Part shown: piece by piece, positions 18,553-27,286 of the stretch | How positions within the stretch are numbered: position 1 is the first letter of the stretch | How the letters are laid out: each line of letters begins with the position of its first letter | NCBI GenBank assembly: GCA_965217605.1 | Contig: CBDCJB010000002.1 | Span: 1-64,000 of the forward strand | Direction of reading: 5' to 3' | Source of the DNA: JAYYZW01 sp965217605 | GTDB taxonomy: Bacteria > Pseudomonadota > Gammaproteobacteria > Ga0077536 | DNA length: 64,000 nt | The notes under the pieces: model-generated | Seen by the model: the letters and a program-made list of their open reading frames with translations, nothing else | The model's database searches: none | What the model was told of the DNA's origin: nothing | Position numbers and translations under genes: made by a program

Positions 18553-19905
18553 CTGAAGGCTCCCCACGAAAACAGAGAGAAACGAGAAGGAAAATAATAA
18601 TTTAGGAAAAAAACTAACGACGTTTAGGGAACATGCATGACGTTCGGTGATCAATAACGGTGACGAAACCAAATTGGTCACGGGAGAACGCCATGCATGC
18701 ACTGAGATTGTTACACAGAATAATCAGGCAAGCTTGTCCACAGGTCCACGCGGTTAGACTCAAGGCCTTGATGGCGAGCGTTGGAGCGCTGTTAGTCGGT
18801 CGACAGATGAGCTTATCGGGTCTTGGCCGCGCGCTGGAATCAGATGCTCGGGTCAAACACAACATCAAGCGAGTCGACCGGTTAGTCGGTAATCGTCATC
18901 TTCAGTCAGAGCGACATGCACTTTATAAGACGATAGCGACGGTGGTGCTTGGCCAAGCGCGGCGTCCGGTGATTATTTTGGATTGGTCGGATATGCGCGA
19001 AGACCGGTCGTGGCAGTTATTACGTGCGGCAGTTCCGGTGGGAGGCCGTGCCCTGACACTTTACGAAGAAGTGCATCCGCTGTCGGTGTACGACAACCGA
19101 CAGGTGAGGAGGCGCTTTCTGGCCCACTTACGGGACATCTTGCCGCCGGGGTGTTGCCCGATCTTAGTGACAGATGCAGGTTTCCGCACCCCTTGGTTTA
19201 AACAGGTCGAACGGATGGGTTGGGACTGGGTCGGTCGCGTGCGCGGACGCACCCATTATCGGTTGGACAACGAGGGCAGTTGGCAACCGTGCCGAACATT
19301 GCATGTGACGGCCACCTCACGTCTACGGCATATCGGGAGCGTCGAACTGACCCAAAAGCACCCGTTGGCCTGTGACCTCTATCTGGTAAAGAACAATAAG
19401 CGGGGCCGTCAACTTTTGACCTGCCGCGGCACGCGTGCACGCGGTGGTCGCAGCCTGGCGAACGAACGACGCCAGCGCGAACCGTGGGTATTGGTCACCT
19501 CTTTGGGCGCGCGGGCGGCCAAACAGGTGATGCGGTGTTATCAATTGCGTATGCAGATTGAAGAGAGTTTCCGTGATATGAAGAATGCCCGGTTAGGACT
19601 CTATTTCCGCAGCGCACGTTCAAACAGTGCACAACGGCTTTCAATCCTTGTTCTGATCGGTACCTTGGCAACGTTGGTTGCTTGGTTGGTCGGCCATACG
19701 ATGCAACGTTTCGGCCTTCAGCGACATTACCAGGCCAACACGACCCGGCATCGACCCGTGCTCTCGACTTTCTTTTTGGGCTTACAAAGTTTTCGCACGA
19801 AAACCCTGACGTTGACAATAACCGACATCGAACAGTCCATGACTGCCTTACAGCAAATTACCTTAACCCCCTTGACTGAGGCCTAGTTTCGTGGGGATCC
19901 TTCAG
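18553..19905 (+). mobile_element. IS10-like element IS-A, copy 2
   Basis: Same 1353-bp element as at 2250. Its inner flank at 19906 (ATTCTGTCTAGTTAACTG) leads into GTTAGGTGTC, the right-hand core of an attC or attI site, so the element cut the start of the cassette array. Confidence 0.92.
18693..19886 (+). CDS. IS4 family (IS10-like) transposase of IS-A, copy 2
   Basis: Same 397-residue protein as at 2390, with no visible differences. The start is set by GGGAGA before the ATG at 18693. Probably the enzyme able to act on the composite's left end. Confidence 0.93.
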   Translation: MHALRLLHRIIRQACPQVHAVRLKALMASVGALLVGRQMSLSGLGRALESDARVKHNIKRVDRLVGNRHLQSERHALYKTIATVVLGQARRPVIILDWSDMREDRSWQLLRAAVPVGGRALTLYEEVHPLSVYDNRQVRRRFLAHLRDILPPGCCPILVTDAGFRTPWFKQVERMGWDWVGRVRGRTHYRLDNEGSWQPCRTLHVTATSRLRHIGSVELTQKHPLACDLYLVKNNKRGRQLLTCRGTRARGGRSLANERRQREPWVLVTSLGARAAKQVMRCYQLRMQIEESFRDMKNARLGLYFRSARSNSAQRLSILVLIGTLATLVAWLVGHTMQRFGLQRHYQANTTRHRPVLSTFFLGLQSFRTKTLTLTITDIEQSMTALQQITLTPLTEA

Positions 19906-19932
19906 ATTCTGTCTAGTTAACTGTTAGGTGTC

Positions 19933-20361
19933 ATGAAACTTGATCCCAATTTATACAATCTAGTATTCGAACTAGCTACTGCCATGACTAACGCCTCCGA
20001 ACGCGAGGCTACGGAAGAATACTGGCAGCACTATCAAACGCTTGAACGAGAATGCGAGGCTGCTCGGCGCAATGACAACGTTCATCCGTTTCTCTGGGAA
20101 ACGTTGGCCGACTATACCGCCGATAACAGAGAGGCATTATTCATCTATAAGAAAGGGCTCGCTCTTGCCGAAACCTACGAACTTTCCGAATACTCTGCGT
20201 CTATAAGCCTTGCGATGGCCGAGCGCTTCGATTCTCTCGGCAAACATAATTCGGCGAGGGAATATGCGTTCAAGGCACTCGACAAATCTGAAGCATTAGA
20301 AGATCCAGAGCTGAAGCAAGAGATTTCCAAGTTTTTAGTTAAGGTGGGAGATGCCACGTAA
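19933..20361 (+). CDS. Cassette gene 1: hypothetical helical-repeat protein
   Basis: A 142-residue soluble, mostly helical acidic protein. Pairs such as ALFIYKKGLALAETYEL and YSASISLAMAERFDSLGKH with NSAREYAFKALDKSEALED look like two or three TPR units. The ATG lies a few bases after the recombination core GTTAGG and an attC follows the stop by about 65 bp, the standard layout of an integron cassette. No cassette promoter is obvious. I do not recognise a named family; a role as an immunity or interaction protein is possible but unsupported. Confidence 0.75.
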   Translation: MKLDPNLYNLVFELATAMTNASEREATEEYWQHYQTLERECEAARRNDNVHPFLWETLADYTADNREALFIYKKGLALAETYELSEYSASISLAMAERFDSLGKHNSAREYAFKALDKSEALEDPELKQEISKFLVKVGDAT

Positions 20362-20532
20362 ATCCAATGTTGAAGTGCAACACAGCGCTCAGAAGAAGAT
20401 GTCCCAGGCTTCGTTAGACGCTCTGCCACCTAACAAGGCGTTGCAGCGGACATTTCGCAGCGCGCTTTCTTGTGCCGGTGTTGCATTTTCGTCCCAAGAA
20501 AGCGCGCTGCGAAATGCCGCTGAGCTTAGTCG

Positions 20533-21867
20533 CTGATGGATCCCCACGAATTAGTCGAGTTGATGGGCGGATTCGATAGCTTCGAGTAGTTGTCGATGTG
20601 CCCGGATCAGGTCTTTGAAACTGAAGCCGTAATCGTTTCGCGCCAAGACCTCTCTGCCAAGGAAGGTTGCAGAAAGCACGTTACGATGTTGGACGGTGTT
20701 GGCCTGGAAGTGTAGATGCCATTGCTTTGCGCGCGCGAGTAAACCGAGCCACCATAAACATAACGTAGCCAAGGTGCCGATCAGGAGCAGGCTATTGAGT
20801 CGGTCGATGCGCGTTGTTCGAGTGAGCGAGAAACCCAAGCCGAAGCGGTCATTTTTCAGGTCACGAAAAGACAACTCGATCTGCATGCGTTTGCCGTAGA
20901 GATTGATCATGTGTTTTGGTGAGAATGATTGCGGTGACAGGTTGGTAGCGATGAGCCAAGGTTGTCGTTGTTGTTCGGCGAAGGTTTCACTGGTGCCGTG
21001 TTTGGCCAAGTGGATGACAGAGCGGTTGGCTTTGCGATGTTGCTTGCGCTTTTTGTAGAGATAGAGATGACACAGATAGGGTGATTTAGAGGACAGTTCA
21101 GCGGCGCCGAGATAACGAGGTTGAGTGCGCGCGCGATAGTATAGGTCTGTGGTTTTACGCCAGGTTTTACGTGATAGAAGCCGATAATTGATGACATTGC
21201 GCACGCGACCTATCCAATGCCATCCCAACGCTTCGACGGCCTTGAACCAGGGTCCACGAAAGCCCGCATCAGTGACGATAATCGGGACGCAGTGTGCGGG
21301 CAGCAAGGTGCTCAATTCCAATAAGAAGCGCTGATGGGTACGCGGTTTGTTGTAGTGCTTTAAGGGATAGGCGGCTTCATACAGTGGGATAGCCCGCCCG
21401 TCGACGACCAGCGCTGCACGGATCAGCATGATCCGTTGTTGTTGGATGATATCGGACCAGTCGATGATGATGACGGGTTGAGGGAGGTGTTGGCAGAGAC
21501 GATGACACAAGGCCCGGTAGAGGCTGAGCCGTTCACGTTGTAGGTGCGGGTTGGAGACTAATCGGTCGACGCGTTTGATGTTGTGTTTGGTTCGTGCCGC
21601 GCTATCGAGTCCGCGTCCGAGCGCGGTTACGGTAAGGAAGGCGCCACCTAATAATGACGCCACGGTTACCGCCAATGCACGGCCGCGAGTTTGGTGAATG
21701 GAAGGGACTGAGTCGAATACGGTTCTATGTAATACTTTGAGTATGCGCATCGTGTTTCCTCTGCCCGATGTTACGTGTGGTAACGATCATTGGATCAGAG
21801 AACACGATGCGCTGCTATCTCTCTGTTTTAGATCACTTTTCTCCTCACATTCGTGGGGATACCTTAG
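20533..21867 (-). mobile_element. IS10-like element IS-B, copy 1 (inside attC)
   Basis: A 1335-bp element with ends CTGATGGATCCCCACGAAT and, at the transposase start side, CTAAGGTATCCCCACGAAT. Related to but clearly different from IS-A. An identical copy is at 23797, inserted at the same place of a similar attC. Confidence 0.9.
20551..21750 (-). CDS. IS4 family (IS10-like) transposase of IS-B
   Basis: 399 residues. Motifs IIDWSDIIQQQ, IVTDAGFRGPW and YGKRMQIELSFRDLKNDRFGLG carry the DDE triad. The N-terminal MRILKVLHRTVFDSVPSIHQ and KHNIKRVDRLVSNPHLQ align with the IS-A transposase, which suggests a common ancestor within the IS10 group. Identical to the protein at 23815. Confidence 0.93.
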   Translation of the reverse strand: MRILKVLHRTVFDSVPSIHQTRGRALAVTVASLLGGAFLTVTALGRGLDSAARTKHNIKRVDRLVSNPHLQRERLSLYRALCHRLCQHLPQPVIIIDWSDIIQQQRIMLIRAALVVDGRAIPLYEAAYPLKHYNKPRTHQRFLLELSTLLPAHCVPIIVTDAGFRGPWFKAVEALGWHWIGRVRNVINYRLLSRKTWRKTTDLYYRARTQPRYLGAAELSSKSPYLCHLYLYKKRKQHRKANRSVIHLAKHGTSETFAEQQRQPWLIATNLSPQSFSPKHMINLYGKRMQIELSFRDLKNDRFGLGFSLTRTTRIDRLNSLLLIGTLATLCLWWLGLLARAKQWHLHFQANTVQHRNVLSATFLGREVLARNDYGFSFKDLIRAHRQLLEAIESAHQLD

Positions 21868-21876
21868 ACTTGGTCG

Positions 21877-22191
21877 TTAGGTGCTAAGACGCTGCTGCCA
21901 ATATCCGGGACGTCGAGATTGGTGCGCTATCGCGATGACAACGATCTCATCCGAAGATTCAAGTACCACGACATCATAGGGGAAGCGCTTCAAAGAAAGC
22001 CGTTTGATCCCTCTGGCTCCCGCTCCGCTGGGCATTATAGTAAGAGGAACTACTTCGTATTCTAGGAGGTCGAGCCCAGCATCGACTGCCTGTTCGAATT
22101 CCCGACCCAGGCCCGGCCGCTCTCGTTCGTACCAAGCTGCAGCTTCAATAGCTTCTTCGACCGCATCCCTAAGGATCCGAATTTGGCGCAC
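21877..22191 (-). CDS. Cassette gene 2b: RelE/ParE-family toxin
   Basis: Toxin of 104 residues: MRQIRILRDAVEEAIEAAAWYERERPGLG and AHQSRRPGYWQQR are the N- and C-terminal signatures of the ParE/RelE plasmid-stabilisation family. Its stop codon TAA lies within the GTTAGG core of the upstream attC, so the gene fills the cassette in reverse. It overlaps or abuts the antitoxin gene by 1 bp at 22191. Typical of cassette toxin-antitoxin pairs, it should have its own promoter, pointing against the array. Intact, unlike the ParE at 8594. Confidence 0.88.
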   Translation of the reverse strand: MRQIRILRDAVEEAIEAAAWYERERPGLGREFEQAVDAGLDLLEYEVVPLTIMPSGAGARGIKRLSLKRFPYDVVVLESSDEIVVIAIAHQSRRPGYWQQRLST

Positions 22192-22430
22192 TATTTGTTG
22201 CCGAGCCGTTCCTGCATCTGTCGGCGAAATTCTTCTCGATCAATCATTTTCGCTGTGCCAGCGTCGATTTCATTGAGTCGGCGCAAGATTTCGATGTCCC
22301 ACGAATCAACCACATCTGTGTCTGGAACGCCGTCCAAGCTTGAAACAAGCGAGTGCGCCAATTCCGCCCGGTCAGCCTCAGGCAAGGCCATTGCTTCCTC
22401 ACGAAGTTTGTCCAACGTTTCGGCGCTCAT
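22191..22430 (-). CDS. Cassette gene 2a: addiction module antitoxin
   Basis: Antitoxin of the short addiction-module family (TIGR02574 type): MSAETLDKLREEAMALPEADRAELAHSLVSSLD, then a C-terminal charged tail EIDAGTAKMIDREEFRRQMQ that would bind the toxin. The Met at 22430 matches the family start and has AAAAGG just upstream; the frame is open further to 22487, reaching the attC. It would neutralise the toxin encoded next and stabilise the array. Confidence 0.85.
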   Translation of the reverse strand: MSAETLDKLREEAMALPEADRAELAHSLVSSLDGVPDTDVVDSWDIEILRRLNEIDAGTAKMIDREEFRRQMQERLGNK

Positions 22431-22477
22431 ACCTTTTCTCGAATCAGAAGTAATGACTATCATAGGTCCCATGCAAG

Positions 22478-22590
22478 CACCTAACAAGGCGCTGAACCGG
22501 ACGTTTCACAATGGGCTTTCTTGTGCCGGCGTTGCATTTTCGTCCCAAGAAAGCCCATTGTGAAACGCCGGTTAGCTTTGCGTTAGGTGT
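22478..22590 (+). repeat. attC site 2
   Basis: Complete 113-bp site: CACCTAACAAGGCGCTGAAC at the left, a long stem with CACAATGGGCTTTCTTG and its complement CAAGAAAGCCCATTGTG, and AGCTTTGCGTTAGGTGT at the right. Paired 1L/2L and 1R/2R cores are visible. Confidence 0.92.
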
Positions 22591-22611
22591 CAAAGTGATC
22601 CTACCGACGTC

Positions 22612-23025
22612 ATGAGAATACGCGTAGCATTGATTGCACTTCTAGTGTCAGTCGCAATTTCGTTTTACGCAAAGTCGATAGCCCCGGCCCCCTACAACTT
22701 ATACGAAAGTCTACCGATTGCCGGTTACGGGTTACTTTTTTGGGGCGTCATTCATTTCTTGCCGCGAACGCCGAAAATGATTGCGGCTTGGATAGTCGGG
22801 GCGATCCTCCCGTACGTCTGGGCGGTATTGGTATATGGTTTGCTCTTAAGCGCATACGCCGACGCACCTAGACCGTACGCATCCTGGGATGTGAGGTTGA
22901 CCTTCGTTTGGGTATTCTACGTCGTCGTCCTATATATGTACTCACTAGCGGTAGCTATTAACGAAACCGTGGTATGGAAAAGAACCACGAATATTCCTAA
23001 ACGAAGCGCGAAAGAAAAGCCGTAG
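22612..23025 (+). CDS. Cassette gene 3: hypothetical membrane protein
   Basis: A 137-residue protein with four predicted membrane helices (about residues 4-20, 33-50, 57-80 and 94-115) and a basic C-terminus KRTTNIPKRSAKEKP. No family recognised. The position 22 bp after the attC core and about 45 bp before the next attC makes it a standard cassette gene. GC is lower than in the chromosomal genes around. Confidence 0.75.
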   Translation: MRIRVALIALLVSVAISFYAKSIAPAPYNLYESLPIAGYGLLFWGVIHFLPRTPKMIAAWIVGAILPYVWAVLVYGLLLSAYADAPRPYASWDVRLTFVWVFYVVVLYMYSLAVAINETVVWKRTTNIPKRSAKEKP

Positions 23026-23068
23026 GAATGCAAAGAGAAAATGACTAAGACTCCGTTAAACGCCCCGC

Positions 23069-23181
23069 CACCTAACAAGGCGTTGGAGCGGACATTTCAC
23101 AGCGGGCTTTCTTGGGCCGGCGTCGCATTTTCGACCCAAGAAAGCCCGCTGCGAAATGCCGCTCAACTTGGTCGTTAGGTG
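23069..23181 (+). repeat. attC site 3
   Basis: Complete 113-bp site with CACCTAACAAGGCGTTGGAG, stem arms around GCGGGCTTTCTTGGGCC, and CAACTTGGTCGTTAGGTGT. Close in sequence to sites 1, 2 and 4, as in chromosomal integron arrays. Confidence 0.92.
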
Positions 23182-23265
23182 TCCAGCGAGCCCACAACGT
23201 AGTACGCGTTTTCATGTATCGATCTAGACGATCCCTCGACCCGGCCGTGATAGGAGGTTGAACTA

Positions 23266-23625
23266 ATGGTCAAACTCACAATTTGTGTTGTACGGAAGCC
23301 CGGAATGTCGCACGAAGAATTCGATACCTATTGGCGCGACGTACATGGGCCGCTCGTGAAAAGTGTTAATGAATTTACCCGGCATATACGTCGGTACGTT
23401 CAGTGTCACGGCATTGCGTCGAACATTCCGCTGGGGAGCGGGGGTCAATATGATGGTATTGCTGAACTATGGTTTGACAACGTCGAAAGTATCGAGCGTG
23501 CATTCAATGAGCCGCGGTATCTTGAGGTTATAAAGCCGGACGAGAAGAAGTTCGTCGATTTAGAAGGGTGCGTTTCTTACATAAGCGAAGAACTCGAGAT
23601 AATTTCAGGTGGAACGGCGGGATAG
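23266..23625 (+). CDS. Cassette gene 4: EthD-domain protein
   Basis: A 119-residue dimeric alpha/beta-barrel type protein: MVKLTICVVRKPGMSHEEFDTYW-RDVHGPL is the EthD start with the WR..HGPL motif, followed by YDGIAELWFDNVESIERAF and the late FVDLE block. EthD proteins are small oxygenase- or stress-related barrels with mostly unknown substrates. GATAGGAGGTTG gives a strong ribosome site before the ATG. The gene is complete; its attC (23691) is cut by IS-B. Confidence 0.88.
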   Translation: MVKLTICVVRKPGMSHEEFDTYWRDVHGPLVKSVNEFTRHIRRYVQCHGIASNIPLGSGGQYDGIAELWFDNVESIERAFNEPRYLEVIKPDEKKFVDLEGCVSYISEELEIISGGTAG

Positions 23626-23690
23626 ATTAAAAGTTGAAGTGCAACAAAGCCCGAAGACAAGGGTGTCGAAGGCTTCGTTAAACGTCCCGC

Positions 23691-23796
23691 CACCTAACAA
23701 GGCGTTGCAGCGGACATTTCACAGCGCGCTTTCTTGTGCCGGTGTTGCATTTTCGTCCCAAGAAAGCGCGCTGCGAAATGCCGCTGAGCTTAGTCG
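23691..23796 (+). repeat. attC site 4 (right core lost)
   Basis: Left core CACCTAACAAGGCGTTGCAG and the full palindrome up to GAGCTTAGTCG, where IS-B starts. The GTTAGG core is absent because the IS-B outer end is the end of the composite transposon. Confidence 0.85.
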
Positions 23797-25131
23797 CTGA
23801 TGGATCCCCACGAATTAGTCGAGTTGATGGGCGGATTCGATAGCTTCGAGTAGTTGTCGATGTGCCCGGATCAGGTCTTTGAAACTGAAGCCGTAATCGT
23901 TTCGCGCCAAGACCTCTCTGCCAAGGAAGGTTGCAGAAAGCACGTTACGATGTTGGACGGTGTTGGCCTGGAAGTGTAGATGCCATTGCTTTGCGCGCGC
24001 GAGTAAACCGAGCCACCATAAACATAACGTAGCCAAGGTGCCGATCAGGAGCAGGCTATTGAGTCGGTCGATGCGCGTTGTTCGAGTGAGCGAGAAACCC
24101 AAGCCGAAGCGGTCATTTTTCAGGTCACGAAAAGACAACTCGATCTGCATGCGTTTGCCGTAGAGATTGATCATGTGTTTTGGTGAGAATGATTGCGGTG
24201 ACAGGTTGGTAGCGATGAGCCAAGGTTGTCGTTGTTGTTCGGCGAAGGTTTCACTGGTGCCGTGTTTGGCCAAGTGGATGACAGAGCGGTTGGCTTTGCG
24301 ATGTTGCTTGCGCTTTTTGTAGAGATAGAGATGACACAGATAGGGTGATTTAGAGGACAGTTCAGCGGCGCCGAGATAACGAGGTTGAGTGCGCGCGCGA
24401 TAGTATAGGTCTGTGGTTTTACGCCAGGTTTTACGTGATAGAAGCCGATAATTGATGACATTGCGCACGCGACCTATCCAATGCCATCCCAACGCTTCGA
24501 CGGCCTTGAACCAGGGTCCACGAAAGCCCGCATCAGTGACGATAATCGGGACGCAGTGTGCGGGCAGCAAGGTGCTCAATTCCAATAAGAAGCGCTGATG
24601 GGTACGCGGTTTGTTGTAGTGCTTTAAGGGATAGGCGGCTTCATACAGTGGGATAGCCCGCCCGTCGACGACCAGCGCTGCACGGATCAGCATGATCCGT
24701 TGTTGTTGGATGATATCGGACCAGTCGATGATGATGACGGGTTGAGGGAGGTGTTGGCAGAGACGATGACACAAGGCCCGGTAGAGGCTGAGCCGTTCAC
24801 GTTGTAGGTGCGGGTTGGAGACTAATCGGTCGACGCGTTTGATGTTGTGTTTGGTTCGTGCCGCGCTATCGAGTCCGCGTCCGAGCGCGGTTACGGTAAG
24901 GAAGGCGCCACCTAATAATGACGCCACGGTTACCGCCAATGCACGGCCGCGAGTTTGGTGAATGGAAGGGACTGAGTCGAATACGGTTCTATGTAATACT
25001 TTGAGTATGCGCATCGTGTTTCCTCTGCCCGATGTTACGTGTGGTAACGATCATTGGATCAGAGAACACGATGCGCTGCTATCTCTCTGTTTTAGATCAC
25101 TTTTCTCCTCACATTCGTGGGGATACCTTAG
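23797..25131 (-). mobile_element. IS10-like element IS-B, copy 2
   Basis: Same 1335 bp as at 20533 and the same insertion position relative to the attC. Its right end (25131) is the outer end of the composite and is followed by the 9-bp duplication CGAGGTTCC. Confidence 0.92.
23815..25014 (-). CDS. IS4 family (IS10-like) transposase of IS-B, copy 2
   Basis: 399 residues, no visible difference from the protein at 20551. Intact DDE triad. Confidence 0.93.
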   Translation of the reverse strand: MRILKVLHRTVFDSVPSIHQTRGRALAVTVASLLGGAFLTVTALGRGLDSAARTKHNIKRVDRLVSNPHLQRERLSLYRALCHRLCQHLPQPVIIIDWSDIIQQQRIMLIRAALVVDGRAIPLYEAAYPLKHYNKPRTHQRFLLELSTLLPAHCVPIIVTDAGFRGPWFKAVEALGWHWIGRVRNVINYRLLSRKTWRKTTDLYYRARTQPRYLGAAELSSKSPYLCHLYLYKKRKQHRKANRSVIHLAKHGTSETFAEQQRQPWLIATNLSPQSFSPKHMINLYGKRMQIELSFRDLKNDRFGLGFSLTRTTRIDRLNSLLLIGTLATLCLWWLGLLARAKQWHLHFQANTVQHRNVLSATFLGREVLARNDYGFSFKDLIRAHRQLLEAIESAHQLD

Positions 25132-25153
25132 CGAGGTTCCTTAGCCTCGGCGA

Positions 25154-25849
25154 ATGCACAATGCCTTCCGTTATTTCAACAGCTCGCCCGAGATCAGCCG
25201 GCTCGCTGTGATGATGTACATCCGCTATCCGCTGTCGTTACGCCACGTCGAAGATCTGCTGTTCGAACGCGGCATCGACATCTGCCACGAGACTGTATGG
25301 CTTTGGTGGAATCGCTTTGGGCCGATGTTCGCCGTGGAGATCAGAAAGCGGTGCATTCATCACCGCTCATACTCGCAGTGGCGTTAGCATCTTGATGAGG
25401 TGTTCGTGCGGATCAACGGCGAGAGTCATTATCTATGGCGCGCTGTTGATCACGCAGGCGAAGTCCTTGAGGTTTCTGCCACGAAACGGCGGGATCGCAA
25501 GGCTGCACTAAGGTTTCTGAAACGCGCGATGAAGCGTTATGGCCGACCGGCTTCGATCGTCACGGACAGGCTACCGTCATACCGAGCTGCGATGAATGTG
25601 ATCGGTAATGCGGCTGCCCAGACCTGCGGTTGTTGGCTCAACAACCGGACCGAAAACTCACATCAGCCGTTCAGGCGACGAGAACGGGCAATGGCTAAAT
25701 TCAGGGACGCAGGAACCCTGCAGACATTCGTCTCTGCACATGCCTCGATCCACAACCACTTCAACCACGAACGTCACCTCAACCGCCGCTACATTTTCAA
25801 ACAAGACCGGGCCGCCGCCCTGGCCGAGTGGCGTCAACTTGCAGCCTGA
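25154..25849 (+). pseudogene. IS6-family transposase with premature stop
   Basis: Starts MHNAFRYFNSSPEISRL; a Trp codon of the YSQWRWHLDEVF motif has become TAG at about 25386, splitting the frame in two. Otherwise full length with TDRLPSYRAA and NNRTENSHQP. Part of the IS6 copy that was the target of the composite transposon. Confidence 0.9.
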
Positions 25850-25937
25850 GAGAACTTGATTGTTGGCTCTACTGGTCAGACCAAGTTAGTCTGACAGTGC
25901 CCGTGCACGGCTTCGCGCTCGGCCTGACCGCAGGCTT

Positions 25938-26687
25938 TCAGTGGTGCCGCGCTTGCGGGTGTTTGACGGCGTACTTCAGCACCTCGGCCCTCGATTTCGG
26001 ACAATGGCCCATCGGCTCGTCGAACGACTCCATGTAATGGTACTCCGAGTGATCGATACCACTCTGCTTAGGGTGGAGAACGATGTTCCAGCCATCCGGG
26101 TCAGGGAAGGTGATCGAGCACCAGGCGTCCCACCACGGGTTCCTCGATTTGCGGAGCGGCTTGAATCCCATCGCGAGCAACCGATTCGCGATCTCCATGA
26201 TTTTTGTCCAATCATGAATGCAGAAAACGAGATTGTTGTCATCCGACGGGGCTTCGCCCGGGCTACCTGCGTACTGCTGGGTGATCTCGAGGTGAATGGT
26301 CTCGGGGTGCTGCTCGATCATCTCGCCGAGCCCGAACATCGCGCCCTTGAAACCGTCATGCAGCTCGAAGCCCATGATGATCGGAAATCCGAGACCATCG
26401 CGATAGAAACGGACATTGGCATCGAGATCATCGGTCGGGCGCCCGAAGCGCAAGACGGTCGTGCCCCAGCGATCCGTCGGCTTCGGCTTGGCCTCATCAG
26501 GATATCCGTGCCAGGGCTCCTCGTTCTTGAACTTCCATGGCCTGACGCCTTCCCATGGCAAAATGACTTGGCGCTCTTCAGGTTCCGCTATCGGGATGGG
26601 AAGACTTGGAAGCTCCTCCGCATGCGAGCCGTTGAACGTCATCCAGCAGGCGACCGTCATGACGATCTTCGTCGCGTCGATATTCAT
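25938..26687 (-). CDS. VOC (glyoxalase-like) family protein with signal peptide
   Basis: 249 residues. An N-terminal signal segment (KIVMTVACWMTFNGSHAEE) precedes a VOC domain starting at about residue 75: VLRFGRPTDDLDANVRFYRDGLGFPIIMGF, HLEITQQ, NNLVFCIHDWTKIMEIANRLLAMGF and the closing FPDPDGWNIVLH. The last carries the metal-ligand type Glu/His positions of the family. Likely exported metal-dependent enzyme or binding protein; the substrate cannot be told. It follows the cytochrome gene on the same strand at 43 bp, so a two-gene operon is likely. Confidence 0.85.
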   Translation of the reverse strand: MNIDATKIVMTVACWMTFNGSHAEELPSLPIPIAEPEERQVILPWEGVRPWKFKNEEPWHGYPDEAKPKPTDRWGTTVLRFGRPTDDLDANVRFYRDGLGFPIIMGFELHDGFKGAMFGLGEMIEQHPETIHLEITQQYAGSPGEAPSDDNNLVFCIHDWTKIMEIANRLLAMGFKPLRKSRNPWWDAWCSITFPDPDGWNIVLHPKQSGIDHSEYHYMESFDEPMGHCPKSRAEVLKYAVKHPQARHH

Positions 26688-26730
26688 CTAAACCCTCTCT
26701 TCCCAACCGGCAGTCAACGCATCTCGAACG

Positions 26731-27147
26731 CTATTCGGCGACGGTACGGATACTTTTGAAATACTCGATCAGCACCGTGATGATCTCCTCATCCGGAATG
26801 ACCTGCCACATTTGAGCACCGGGTGCGAATCGTTGCGGGCTGCGCAGAAACGCGCGCAGGTTCGCCTCAGTCCAGGTGATGCCGTCACGGTTCAGCTTTT
26901 GGAACGCGTCCGAGTAGTCGAAACCGGCGGCCGATCCGGCTTTGCGGCCAACGAGCCGATGAAGATGCGGACCCCATTTGTTCCGCGGCTCGGCCGTATG
27001 GCATGCAAGGCAGTCTTTGATGAAGACGTTCTGGCCCCATGCGGCTTTCTGCTCGGACGGGATCTGACCGAAGGCATCGTCGCTGATGCTGGAAGGGGGA
27101 AACGAAGTCAGTGACAACATCACCGCGGCCGCCAAAAGGTGCTTCAT
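26731..27147 (-). CDS. Periplasmic class I cytochrome c
   Basis: 138 residues with a signal peptide (MKHLLAAAVMLSLTSF) and one haem site CLACH at about residue 46. The downstream GPHLHRLVGRKAG and the axial Met candidate in APGAQMWQVIPDEEI are as in mitochondrial-type cytochrome c550 relatives. Soluble electron carrier. Located upstream of the VOC gene, probably as an operon; the electron partner is unknown. Confidence 0.92.
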   Translation of the reverse strand: MKHLLAAAVMLSLTSFPPSSISDDAFGQIPSEQKAAWGQNVFIKDCLACHTAEPRNKWGPHLHRLVGRKAGSAAGFDYSDAFQKLNRDGITWTEANLRAFLRSPQRFAPGAQMWQVIPDEEIITVLIEYFKSIRTVAE

Positions 27148-27286
27148 CTCGCCTCCTCTGCCCGCGGCAGGCGGTAATTGGACGTGCAGGTCATAGAGAC
27201 CACGCTTTCACTCCGCGGTTCTATGCCATGTTGATCGCCTGATAGCGATACGTCGATCGTATGGGATGGAGGTTTCACCCCTTTGC

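Larger units (their letters stand above)
20427..21883 (+). repeat. attC site 1, interrupted by IS-B
   Basis: Left part 20427-20532: core CACCTAACAAGGCGTTGCAG, then a long palindrome (GCAGCGCGCTTTCTTG ... CAAGAAAGCGCGCTGC). Right part 21868-21883: ACTTGGTCGTTAGGTG. IS-B (20533-21867) sits just before the GTT of the GTTAGG core. The 9-bp flanks gcttagtcg and acttggtcg differ at two positions, so they are not a perfect duplication. Confidence 0.85.
18553..25131. mobile_element. Composite transposon carrying integron gene cassettes, bounded by two different IS10-like elements
   Basis: Outer left end is the start-side end of IS-A (CTGAAGGCTCCCC), outer right end the start-side end of IS-B (inward CTAAGGTATCCCC), in inverted orientation as in Tn10. 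A perfect 9-bp target duplication CGAGGTTCC brackets the unit, the length typical of the IS10 group. Between the IS elements lie four cassette genes or gene pairs and four attC sites, one of the latter interrupted by a further IS-B copy. No integron integrase is present. Confidence 0.82.
18509..25901 (+). mobile_element. IS6-family element split by a 6.6-kb composite transposon
   Basis: Left end GGCAGTGTCAGAGTAAATC at 18509-18552, right part 25132-25901 ending CTGACAGTGCC. The two parts join seamlessly across the 9-bp direct repeat CGAGGTTCC (18544-18552 and 25132-25140). This proves that everything from 18553 to 25131 entered as one insertion. Confidence 0.88.

Noticed and set aside
20351..20536. 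61-codon frame spanning attC 1 (and the similar 63-codon frame at 23609)
   Set aside because: Both are translations of the attC palindrome itself; their similarity to each other comes from the repeats, not from protein conservation.
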